Below are positions 22,501-32,774 of a stretch of DNA of 41,729 bases, one piece after another (within the stretch, counting starts at the first letter, position 1; each line of letters opens with the position of its first letter). The translations under genes and the position numbers were made by a program. Origin of the DNA: Heterotrichella gracilis. Taxonomy: Eukaryota; Sar; Xanthophyceae; Tribonematales; Xanthonemataceae. The stretch spans positions 1 through 41,729 of the forward strand of contig JAULBX010026953.1 in the NCBI GenBank assembly GCA_032358255.1, in the 5' to 3' direction. The notes under the pieces are model-generated. The model worked only from the letters and a program-made list of their open reading frames with translations. It was not told the origin of the DNA and made no database searches.

Positions 22501-23069
22501 TGTACAACTACACCACCACCTACTCAGAGTCCGCCCTGCTGACCGACACCTACGCCACCCCCACCACCAACTACTTTGCGATCTACAGCAGCTTCTACAA
22601 CTATGTGTCTGGGGTGTACCAGCAGACCAACTGCGTGGTGGACTACAATAATCATGCGTTCAAGGGCACGCATGTGATGCTGGTGGTGGGGTGGGACACA
22701 GATGCCTCAGGTGCGTAACTGTTACCGTATACAGTTTCAGATTTTGAGAAACAATATTTGATTGGTTCTTACGACGTCTTGTGAGCCTGCATTCTTTCCT
22801 GAATATGACTGTCAAATAATTATTGTAAAATTTATAGGAATGATTTATACACTCTTTTGTGAATGAAATAGAGATAATTTATTTGCTGTATTTTCTCTGC
22901 ATCAGGCGTGCCCTACTGGATCATCAAGAACTCCTGGGGCACAAATTGGGGGCAGGCGGGGTACCTGTACCTGAGAAGGGGAGTGGGCATGTGCGCCAAC
23001 GGGCAGTACAATGCGCGCCCCAGTGCCCTCACAGCACCCCCATCTCCCTCCCCATCCCTTTGGGGATGA
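19511..23069 (+). CDS. Papain-family (C1A) protein with Tyr in place of the catalytic Cys
   Basis: Exons: 19511-19645, 19884-19949, 20263-20343, 20919-21036, 21461-21662, about 21889-21988, 22437-22710, 22906-23069 (1140 nt, 379 aa). A signal peptide (1-26) is followed by an I29-like inhibitor prodomain (about 30-110, with [13 protein letters not shown]) and a C1A catalytic domain from about 145. The oxyanion Gln161 ([13 protein letters not shown]), His313 ([10 protein letters not shown]) and Asn334 ([13 protein letters not shown]) are kept, as is GCNGG. The nucleophile position, however, is Tyr167: codon TAC at 21568-21570. Papain-type cleavage is therefore not expected; a pseudoenzyme or a decaying gene are both possible. 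The exon 4 donor is GC. The homology-consistent acceptor of exon 6 reads GG instead of AG, which could disable splicing or be a sequence error. Large repeat-filled introns. Confidence 0.85.
20591..20800 (+). repeat. 50-bp minisatellite, about 4.2 copies
   Basis: Units starting TTAGTCCCCGGCCCTTGCTC begin at 20591, 20641, 20691, 20741 and 20791, an exact 50-bp period. Each contains CCGCCCCTAACA and a CCCTAAA-like piece. It lies in intron 3 of the protease-like gene. Confidence 0.92.
21091..21164 (+). repeat. Short tandem repeat of GGTGCATGCGGC
   Basis: Five imperfect units with a period of about 15-17 bp lie in intron 4 of the protease-like gene, next to a TTTAGGG unit at 21074. Confidence 0.8.
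22275..22460 (+). repeat. Duplicated intron end plus exon 7 5' edge
   Basis: A segment of about 100 bp covering CACCTGCATATTTTA, a GCAGGGAGTGACT acceptor-like region and GGGACGTGCAACA occurs twice. The second copy leads into the real exon 7 of the protease-like gene at 22437. Confidence 0.8.
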
Positions 23070-24244
23070 TTTTACTGTTCCCTTGAGGCTCGTCGCTACT
23101 CTCGCCATCACCCACTGCAAAAGCCGCCTTCACCCCCACCCAACCCACAATCTTCACCATGGTGATGGTCACAAATACCCCACCTTCCCAGTCCCATCAC
23201 CATCATTTTCAACCTTGATGCGAGCTCCCATCACTGTCACTGGCACCACCCCCACAACTGCCTTCACCACCACCACCACCACCAAATGGTCATGACCACC
23301 GCTACCATCATCCCAACCATCCCCGCCTCCATTCAAGCTCCAATTGACTGTCACCACCAGTAGCAGCAAGCCGCCTCCCACACGCAAACATGGCAACAAT
23401 ATGTCACCCCAAGTAGTGGGCACATAAGAAGTTTAGCAACAAATGAACAATGATTCAACTTGAGTGAAATTTAGTGAAACAAATAAACATGCTCCTCAGC
23501 GCAAATGAGAAGTCCCTGACTTGAGTCCCTTCAGATTGTCAATAAGACTTCAAAGTGCTTTCTCAAAGTGCTCAGCAGCAGAATGTTTCAATTAATTGAG
23601 CCTGAGCACTTTTCTAACTTAGGCCAGTTTGGCAGAAGCTATGTTGATGTGTTTTTCCACTCACTATTTTGCCGCACTTGCATATGTTTTCTGCTCCACT
23701 TTAACGTGGTGCCAATAAATGATACTTGATCTTAATGAGACATGTGTTGATGCACACGGGTCTCAAAATGGTTCATTGCCCTATGTGGTACTTTTGCCAA
23801 GGGTATACTAATGTACTAGTTTTTAGTACACCTTTGGTTCTTAAACTGCAAGTGCCCTGATTGGCACGTGGTTCTGTGAAGTAATCTGGCTGCAATAGTA
23901 GACCAGTTTTGTGCTTTGAACCAGAGCTATTATAGAATGTTTTTTATGCAGTGCCACTGTGGCGCTTAGCATATTTGTGCAATATTGTTGACACGTCACT
24001 TGAAATGGAAAAAAAGCCCACGGCATGACATGGGTCAATTTTGTGAGCATGTAGAAACTGGGAGTTCTTATTATGAAGCAAGGTGATGGGGGTGAGGATG
24101 GCAAGGAAGTGATGATGCTTGATGCATTTTTTCTCAAATATAGCTTCAGCCGACCAGCTACAAACATAGCGCCAGCTGACCACCACTGTGGGACACAATA
24201 CTAACAGTGCTGGGCAGTGGCCACATATCAAATCCAAGGTGGCC
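23070..24244. other. Intergenic after the protease-like gene
   Basis: No exon is supported. It includes a (CCA/ACC)n stretch at about 23262-23285 and otherwise AT-richer unique-looking sequence. Confidence 0.5.
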
Positions 24245-24502
24245 GCTATGTCTGGGAAGAATTCTGCAGTGGACGGCTTGTGGATGCACTCATTTGACCC
24301 CATTGCCTATGAAAAGCTGTGGTGGCCCCTTGGTGAGCCCAGGTTGGCTGCCAAGCTGGTGGGGTTGGCGGCACATGGAGCAATGGGGGGCTGGCGAGTG
24401 CGCCGTGGGGGGTGCCAGGATCCATCTGTGACGTTGTTGATGATGAAAATTACAGCAACGAACCATGACGAGGCTGGCAACGAGGATGAGGATGGGGTGT
24501 AG
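24245..24502 (+). pseudogene. Truncated copy of an F-box/LRR gene 3' end
   Basis: The open frame 24252-24502 encodes a protein piece (LWMHSFDPIAYEKLWWPLGE, then LAAKLVGLAAHGAM) matching the tail of the F-box gene downstream (WVHSFDPTAHGELWCPSGE, LAAKLAGLTTQRAL) and ending in an acidic DEDG stretch. No F-box or repeat region precedes it. It looks like a diverged remnant of a duplicated gene. Confidence 0.75.
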
Positions 24503-25316
24503 GGTTTACGGTTCACTCCTGCTGTGTGCGTTGCCTTTCCATCATTTCTTTCCTGGTGCCATACACGGCAATGGTGACCTTGAGTGGGAATGTTGACCAT
24601 GCCACATTAACTCACCTGAACAGCTACTTGAGATGACTTCTAAGCATGTGGTATTGCAGCCGTGAGCAACGTTTCCAAGGAACTTATTTTGTGAAAAAAT
24701 ATATTACCTAGGCCATCTTGTCCTGAATGATTGTGGGTCCAGTCCTTACATTAATAATAAATAAATGCATAAACGTGAATACATCTGTTTTTTAGCACCT
24801 ACATGATAACCTATGTTTGCCGACCATTTTTAAGGAACCTGGGCCACATATGCCCCGCACTGTTTGGCCATGTCCACTCATGCGCCAATGTGCAAGACTG
24901 ATTGGGGAGCAATAGAAACTTGAGGAAGTTTGCTTGTTAAATAACATGTGGATCAGTGTTGCACGACACTAGCCTGTGTATTCCGTTGCTGCATTACAAA
25001 CATGAACGTGCACTCGCTACTAGGACTTCAGAATGTACTGATGGACTTCAGGCCAAACAAATAAAAGTGGGAGTTTCCGCCTGCTCATGCTGAGACATTC
25101 CTTGCCAAAGTTTCTCAGAGAGGTGTAAAGCAATAAGTGGCAGTCTGCTGCTACTGCAACTGCTACTATCAGCGGGTTATTATGTACTGCGAAGTGTTCA
25201 CCCCTGCTCTGGGCATTATATACATATATTTTGCTTGCACTTGCAGTCAGGGAAGTTTTTTGACACGTTTGTGGTCTTCTGTTTCTGTTTCTAAGCACTC
25301 TTTATCTTTTTTGTAG
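24503..25316. other. Intergenic
   Basis: No supported exon. It holds a TATA-like stretch (TTATATACATATAT, about 25215-25228) about 600 bp before the F-box start codon. Confidence 0.4.
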
Positions 25317-25425
25317 TTCCTCACTGGACATCTTGCTGCAGGATCTGGGAAGGTCTCTGTGTACGCTGCTCAACATCCTGTCGTGCGCCAGCTTGCCATC
25401 CCTGTGGGGCAGACGTTCCGTACAG
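25317..25425 (+). other. Candidate orphan exon or 5' leader exon
   Basis: A 109-nt segment is bounded by a strong acceptor (TTTTTTGTAG) and a donor (ACAG, then GTAGGC). It is open in one frame reading FLTGHLAAGSGKVSVYAAQ and onward to GQTFRT. I do not recognise the peptide. It may be a 5' leader exon of the F-box gene or a remnant of another gene; no partner exon was found. Confidence 0.35.
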
Positions 25426-25828
25426 GTAGGCGTAGTGTGGGTGGTGTACCATTGATGAAGCTTTCTTGCCACTCCAAACGTTTATTTGAACGTGGGTTAC
25501 CAGGTTCGTGCGTTATATGGGGCTGCGGTGCCTAAACTCACATGCATGCATGCATTTGCAGGAATGCATCATGCCTATGCCTTATGCTATGCTTTGCCTT
25601 GCTCAGGCATGAAGTGCACTTTCCTCAACTTGCAACCACGTTGCCACATGTCATGCCTGCTGTGACCTTGCCCAATAAGGGAATATGGGCGTTTCCTTTC
25701 CACAACTTCCCATAACAGTGCCACTTACGCAGCAACAGTCAGACACCCAACGAGTCTTGCCCTGTTCCATGGTGTAGGCCTGGCGCACAGCTTTCGAACG
25801 ACATTTTGGAAGCTGTGCTGTGTTCACC
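25426..25828. other. Region upstream of F-box/LRR gene 1
   Basis: No coding exon is supported. It contains a GCAT run near 25543 and presumably the 5' leader of the downstream gene. Confidence 0.4.
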
Positions 25829-27927
25829 ATGACTGGTAGGGCCCAATCCGAGGCTCCAGGGGCCATCGCCACAATCCAGGCGCTGCCACCTGACGTCCTG
25901 CAGTCCATACTAGGCCTGACCGGACTGGAGGACAGACTCAAGTCCGTCCCTTTGGTGTGCAAGGCCTGGCACCGCCTCAGCCTAGGCCCCTCACCCATGT
26001 GGGAGGACCTGCAGGTGAGAGCTGGAGCCTTCTTGCATCGGGACAGGCTTTCAGGCTTATGTTGACCACCCGTGTACAGTGCAAATTTCCAGTACGCCCA
26101 CGTACCATACGTCCTTGCACTGTCAACTTTGGAGGCAAAGCAGTTAGATGTGGGCTGTGTACCCATGGGGAGAGGTTGTCCCCATGGTACCTTCTATAAC
26201 CTCCGAGGGTCTCTGCATCCACCACAAAGGAAACTGCATCCGGGCGCTAAGGCTTTACGTCCCCCTTCCATCGCAGGTGACAGATCTCCTCAAGGTTTAT
26301 TTTGAGGCACCCGTCTCCATCGCGCTATGTCTGCGCCAACGGCGCCTTGACAGACGCTACCACAACCTTCCCAGCCTAGTAGACGCCTACTATTCACTCC
26401 TTACCCGCTGGCTGCTGCCCCGCATGCCTGTTGTGCAGCGGTTGGTGCTCCCGCGATCAGCCAGCGGAACCCCCTACGACGGCTATGACTGGCACAGCGG
26501 GCACATCACCTCCATCCTCACCTGCGGCGCCAGCCTGCGCCAGCTGCACCTCGCCAGCGTGGCGCCTGATGCGCTGGCTGCACTGGCGGCATGCGTGCAC
26601 CTGACCCAGCTGGAGGTGCATGTGGAGATTGTCACCGGCAGGCCCAACAGGTGGGAAGCCGTGGTGGGCCAGCTGGATGCCGCGCTGCGCCATGTGGGAG
26701 CGGTCAAGACCCTGCGCACCCTGGAGCTGTGGGTCTCAGGCTACCAATGTACGGTGGGCATGGTTCCGCACCCCAGCCGTGATGTGCAGGCTGCAGAGCT
26801 GCAGCGGGTGTCCAACCACCTTCAAGCGCTCGCGCAGCTGGAGCGGCTGCACCTCACGCACCTGCCCGCCCCGGCTGACCTCACATGCTTCCCGCACCTG
26901 GACGCCCTGCAGATGTACCTTGGCCGCCCAATGGACACCCTGGAAGGGGTTGTCAACCCCTATGATCCAGCCCCGCTGCCCATCAGCCCCAGCACCTCCC
27001 TCCGCAGCCTCACCTTTGGATGCGGCTGCGCCTACGATCACGCGCCACCGCTCCCCTTGTGGACGCCCTCCCCTTCACCCTCCCCAACCTCGCCTCCCTG
27101 GCGGTGGAGGGCTTCCAACCCTGCCGTGTGTCCGGGGCCTGCATTGGTGCGCTGAGCCGGTTGTCTGGCCTCACGGCATTGCGCATAGGGCAGGAGGATG
27201 GGACGGAGGATGGGGGCCCTGGCTGGTACCGCAGAGTGTCGGCGCGTTGACCGGCCTGGTGAATCTGGAGCTGTCATTGTTCCACGCTCAGAACATGGTG
27301 GTGTACTTCACAGAGCTTGGGAGCGGCATCGCCGCGCTCACGCGCCTCACGTCTCTGTGCCTGGGCTATGCACCCTTTTTCTACCATGGGCCCCCAGAAG
27401 AGAGGTACCAGGCCACGCTCACCCTCCCAAGCAGCATCACCACCCTCACCGGGCTGCAGCGCCTGATCGTCAAGGGTCGACCTCCAAAACAGGACTGGCC
27501 GCTGTCCATCAAGATGGAGTGTTCCAATGTGACGGTGGGAGCGGTCTTCACGCGGGTCCCGGACCCCAGCTGCCCCAAACCCTATTGCTACATCGGCCCA
27601 TTGCTCACCATGGACGCTTGCCAGAGGGGTGTGGATGGGCTGCTGTGGCTGTGGGAGCGGCTGGAGGGGTGCCCACCATGCGTCAGTGTTCCTGCTGCCA
27701 GCATTGAGGGGGAAAGAGTGACGGCAGGCTTTTGGGTACACTCCTTTGACCCCACTGCCCATGGAGAGCTGTGGTGCCCCTCTGGTGAGCTGGCTGCCAA
27801 GCTGGCGGGGCTGACGACACAAAGAGCATTGCGCCGCCTGAAGCGCCAGGGGGCTGCGCCATGGGGGGTGCTGGGACCCCCCTCAAGCGATGACGAGGAT
27901 GAGGGTGGTGGCATGGATGATGAGTGA
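25829..27927 (+). CDS. F-box/leucine-rich-repeat protein 1, with two apparent frameshifts
   Basis: Likely substrate-recognition subunit of an SCF ubiquitin ligase (family knowledge). Exon 1 (25829-26014) carries the F-box: LPPDVLQSIL, then VCKAWHRLSLGPSPMWEDL. Exon 2 (26277-27927) holds irregular leucine-rich repeats (SLRQLHLASVAPDALAALA, LQALAQLERLHLTHL, LTSLCLGYAPFF) and an acidic C-terminus (SSDDEDEGGGMDDE). The frame is not continuous. It must shift near 27045-27060 (a CCCC run) and again near 27185-27230 (a GGGGG run). Each shift behaves as one missing base; with both supplied the total length is a multiple of three (612 aa). Missing bases in homopolymers suggest assembly error, but a recent pseudogene is equally possible. 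The start ATG lies in CACCATGAC. Confidence 0.8.
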
Positions 27928-28011
27928 GCCTGCCACCATGAATGACAGTGGTGATGGGAATAGGGTGAGAATACGAGGTTGATGGGGGTGGCGTCTACAA
28001 GCGTCTGCCAA

Positions 28012-28016
28012 TGTAA
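28012..28016 (+). terminator. Candidate polyadenylation signal TGTAA (F-box gene 1)
   Basis: TGTAA lies 85 nt after the F-box gene stop codon, a position typical for chlorophycean genes with short 3' UTRs. Confidence 0.45.
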
Positions 28017-28875
28017 CTCCTCTTCTCTAGTGTCAGATTGTGTAGGGTGATCAGCCAGACAGTGCACAAGTGGCTTGGTACACACTACCTCTTAAGGCTC
28101 AGCCACACCATTGACAGTGCAACCACCATGTCAAACGTATGCATGACCAGAGGCGCACTAGGCGCACAGGCGTTGCTGTCATAATAGTAGAGTTGATTAA
28201 GCAGACAGTCACTGTATCTGCAGAACTAAGTGATATCAACAACCTCACGTTGCAGCTTGATCACTGCGTCCCTCACTGACAGTCAATGTTCAAACCCTAG
28301 GGTTTTGAACCCGCATCGAAAGTGAACTCTAGGGTTTATGAATGGGTCATCAGGGTGCCTGCTGAAGCAGGCTGTAATCAAACTTGCCGCAGCGAACCCA
28401 GTGACTGTTTTGCACTTCAAATGTACTCCAGTTTACTTTGGGTTTCCCCAAAGGTGTTTTTTAACATAAAATACAGGTAGTTTACCCGTTAGAGTGAATA
28501 AAAGCGACAATTAGCTGGAGAAACAAGCAGTTGTCGTTGCAGTTATCCTGCAGAAGCCAGCTCTGACGTTTGCATCTTGCACGCTTGAAGTCTGAGGCTC
28601 AGGTGCTGCTTAGATGCTGCTCACTTGAGCAGCTGTTTTTGCCACTTGTATGTAGCTCGTCAACAGTGTCACGCAGGCTGCAACTGAAAGCTGGCAATTT
28701 CTAAGAGCTTGCCCTGCAAACTTTGTACGGTTGTACTTTTATCTTCCAACCCAGCTGGCTTGGCCTGCATGCGCATGCATGCCACTCGACCCCTTTTCTG
28801 GTTCTGGTGCCAGTACTGATGTATTACCAGTTGCAGCATACTTATTCTCAGTAGCATCTGCGTCCAAAGGGCAGT
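28017..28875. other. Intergenic, upstream of the secreted KP-rich gene
   Basis: No supported exon. Isolated TTTAGGG-like words occur near 28300-28335 and an AATAAAA stretch near 28497. Confidence 0.45.
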
Positions 28876-31331
28876 ATGGCTGCCTCTGGCTTCCTCAAGG
28901 TCGTGTGGGTGGTGCTACTGGTACGGTCTGGCCTGATCATCTGTATGCACACCCTTGCACTGCACTGCACCCAAAAAGGGCTGGATACTCACTCTGGCTT
29001 GGTACACACCCATGCAGCAGTGGCCATTGGTACACTTTGTGTTTAGTGCTGGCTATCACCCTGCGGTCCACTGGGCAATGCTTTACACGGCAGATTGCAC
29101 CTAGGCTAGCTTATTCTTTTATCCCTGGTCCATCCACGTTGGTGAGCCAATTACCTGAGGACTCCGAATGCCAGTGCCACCTATGAGACGTGTACCACCT
29201 CCCCTGTTTCTGCCCTTTGCTTGCAGCTCTTTGTGCTGTGCCAGCCTCTAGTGGAAGCTTCCCCAAAAAGGCCTCCGCCTAAAAAGGCAGCACCCAAAAA
29301 GCCTCCGCCAAAGAAGCCTCCCACAAAGAAGGCTCCACCGCCTAAGAAGGCAGCACCTCGTAAGTGTACTTTTGACAAAGTGCTGTCTTGTGACTGACTG
29401 ACTTGTAGTGAATTTGCAACGCATCCTAACAAATTCAGCCAGTTCAGTGGTCAGCCGTGCAGCGCCAGGCACTATGGTTCTGACACAGTGTACACCTTGT
29501 TGATCATGGGCATTTAGGTCAACCCTATAAGGTCAAGCCACCACATGCTGAGTCACGCCTAATGCCTTGATGCTCATCTCACGTGGCATAAACCCTAAAC
29601 CGTAAATCCTGAACAATATCATGCTGCACTTTGCATTGCCCATGCACTGCCATAGCCACAGACGCTGCCATGAGGCTAACCCACCCCACACCCCTTCTCA
29701 CCAGGGCCCCCACCCCCTCATGCAGGCTGCCCATCCGGCTGGTCCCCCGCTGTGGGCACCATCTACGATAGCTGGCCCAAACCAGGTGAGTTTTTGCTGA
29801 GCACTGCTTGTGTATCTGCTGTTTGTTTGTGTAGCTGTCTTGGCCTAAGCTAGGGCAGGTGTGTTGTTGCTGGCCATGTGATGCTCCTGGTGTGAACATA
29901 GTGCCCTGGGTCACGCGCACGTGGCAAAGGTAATAAGGTTACAAATGGATCATCGTTGACCACTTGTATGTGGTGGATGGCACATGGGGAGAGGAGCCGC
30001 GGGAAGGGCTTTGGCATTGCCGTCCCTGTAAATATCAATACCCTCCCTGGGGTTGGGAGCTCCTGGGGATGATCATGGTGGTGCCACCTATAGAAGTACA
30101 TGCAAATTCCCCCCCCTTGTTATCCTGTTATTCTGCCTTCCGTTCCACCCCAGGCACACCTGAGTGCGTGGATTTCGACGGCTGCAAGTGGGCGGGGCAG
30201 TTCCAGAACCTGGATGCGGGCAACCCACCCAAGGCATGTGCACACGGGGCCAAGTATTTGGACGGGGGCAGCGGAAGCAAGGACTGTCGCTTCCCTGAGG
30301 CGCTGGTTAAGAGGTGAAAGAGACTTATTGCTTATTTGCAGAACAAGCTATAATGTTGCGAGTGAGTCACTGGCATAAGGTGTCTGCGCTTGCCCAGTGG
30401 AGCCACATCCACGATGTGCGTTATTTTACAATGGACTCAACCCCGCTGGCCATCAGCATGTCAAGCTACCATGATTAATTCGTCATAAATGGTTATGCTC
30501 ATTTTTTTCTAATCATGCCCTGTTCTTCTGGTCCCCAGGTGGAGCATTGCAGCCACTTGGATTGCTGGTGGTCACGGCGCGCTGCTGGGAAAAGCGGTTG
30601 ACGTCATGCTGCAGGCAAGGGGCTGGCCGTTTGTTGATTGTTACTCTTATGTTTAAAATGGCTCAATTGCAATATAAATGTGATTCTTAAAAGCTAATTT
30701 TGCACCCCTTGGTGCCGGGTGGGGCTTAGGCTGGCTAATATTTGCAAGCTCTATTATAAGTCGTTATGTACTTTGTTTGTTTGCAGGGCGGGCGGACCAA
30801 GGTGCGGGTGAACGTGTACGACATTTGCAGCGATAGCGACTGCGATGGATGCTGCAGCGCCAACACAGGCAACGGCAGGTAACTATATGTGTATTTATCC
30901 ACGCATGGATATGTGCTCATGTGTATTAACGAACAGCGTACTTGTTCATTTACTATGCTGTCTGCCCCTTGTATGCAAATCTCCATTTACGGTACTCTGC
31001 CCTGGCCTTTGTGCACATGAACCCTAGTCTCTTTATAATTACAGGGGTATTAAGACAGTCACAAGGGTGCCACCCGTGGGCTGTTTTTTACTATCTGTAA
31101 TACATAATGTTAATAAGGTGGGTTTGTTGGTTCGACAGGTACCAGCTCATTGACATTGAGAAGTGGCCTGCAGCGGGGCTGCTGGGCTTCAACCCAACAG
31201 GACCAAAGTTCGATGTGAACAACATCATGGATGTGAAGGTTCCCACGCAAAACGGGCTGCGGCCCGGCGCACCCCCTGAGGTGATGCCGGTGTGCTACAG
31301 AGTTGTGGGGAAGGCGCCTGCGCCATACTAG
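28876..31331 (+). CDS. Secreted Lys/Pro-rich plus Cys-rich domain protein (7 exons, 259 aa)
   Basis: Exons: 28876-28920, 29227-29359, 29705-29785, 30154-30313, 30539-30614, 30787-30878, 31139-31331 (780 nt, all phases agree). The 45-nt first exon joins exon 2 to give a signal peptide (MAASGFLKVVWVVLLLFVLC, cleavage about residue 26). Residues 27-64 are a PPPKK/PPTKK-rich stretch typical of extracellular linkers. A Cys-rich domain follows, with YDSWPKPGTPECVDFDGCKW, WAGQF, VYDICSDSDCDGCC and a C-terminal VMPVCYRVVGK. I recall similar YDS(W/Y)P ... DSDCxGCC proteins in algae and oomycetes, possibly of the expansin/RlpA-like double-psi beta-barrel type, but I cannot confirm the fold. Likely extracellular or cell-wall associated. 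Intron 5 uses a GC donor. Confidence 0.8.
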
Positions 31332-32774
31332 TCACGAGGGTTCAGCCAACCCAGCAACATTCTGGCAGCTGGAGTGCAAGTGCATGTGTGCTCACTCGCG
31401 CTGGGCAGTGGTTGGGGCATGGAGGACAAACGGGCCTTTTGTTAGTATTTTTTAGCTTTTAGCACTTTGTCTCCAAGGCACGTAAACAGGCTGCGTACAG
31501 TAGTCATGTAGATACTTTTGTCCATATATGCGGCCTGCACATGCGGCACCGGTTGCACGATGGCTTCACAGACCTGTGGTGGAGCCTAGTCAATACAACT
31601 GACGTGCACGTGTCAAAGCAGGAGGCAATGCATGGATTGCTGGTCTGTTGTGGAGCACGCTTTGTGTATGCCTAGTCAGCAGTAACCACCGCACAAGGAT
31701 CCACCCCATGCGTGCGCACTTGCGCAAAGTTTTTGGGGCGCATTTTGGGTGCTCCAGATGAATGATCTTTGGGAGGGGGAAGGGCAGTGTTGTTGCTGGT
31801 TTGGTCATCTGTATACTGTCCAGTTGAACACACAGGGAAAATTGCAGCGAGCTGGGGAATTTTCCTCCTTTTCTTTTGAATCTTTACGTTGGTCAGTCGA
31901 TCCTTGAGCTCCTGTTGTCCACTAGATGGGTTGTCAGGGTGTAGGACACAGAACGAATACGATTTTGTTCTTGCAGTTTTGAAAATTAACTGATTCAAAA
32001 AAATTATTTTGCTCCATTTTTGTTTGCAGTAAATATGACGCATATATGTGGCACCTTTCACAGATGACATATGCCAGACTTTATCGTGCAGCACAGGATG
32101 CTTCAGCGCCTTTCGTCATGTATCATAAAAAAATACCAAGCTGCAGCGGTGAAGCAAGTTACGGGCACCAGAGGTGGGGTAAGGCATATGCATGCACTAT
32201 AATATATCACATGCATGCATGCACTCCCTTATAGTTTGCAGGAACCCAGTTGTAAGTGGCACAGTATTTGTCAATAGGGTTTATTTATCACGGCCCAGCA
32301 AGCATGATCGCTGTTATTGATGAAACTGGACTTTGTAGTGCATGCATGTCTTTGGATGCATGCATGCATGTTTTTGGAGCAGAGTGCCTTCCAGTTTTTT
32401 TAGCCTGATAGAATTGGCGTAAGTTTACGAATTATTATTCCAAAGGTAGCAGCGTGTCGTTATGTGTGTCCCTCCCTGAGCATTTGTATCATCCAATACA
32501 CGATGCCCATGCCATGGCCAGCACGCATCAAAACTCTATTTCAATTCCTGAGTTGCAAGTTTACAAACACTGTACCCAAATTTGCATCACCCGTTATATT
32601 TATGCATGTGCTAGACGGTTTCCACCGATGGGTGGTGGTTCAGTCCTTGACAGCACTGGCTTGACGCGCTGGTGCAGGTCTCCGGCGACAAGGAAAGGCT
32701 CATACCAAGCCTATTGGGCTAGCTAGCCCTGAGCATCCGCAGCCAGCTAGCATCCACAGCCAACCCAGAGCGGT
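31332..32774. other. Intergenic
   Basis: Presumed 3' region of the secreted-protein gene and upstream region of F-box gene 2. A TGTAA occurs at about 32250. GCAT-rich runs lie near 32210 and 32340-32370. A minus-strand open frame at 31672-32094 has no recognisable domain. Confidence 0.45.

Noticed and set aside
31672..32094. 140-codon minus-strand open frame as a gene or transposon fragment
   Set aside because: No domain or transposase motif, no splice partners, and low similarity in style to the neighbouring coding sequence.
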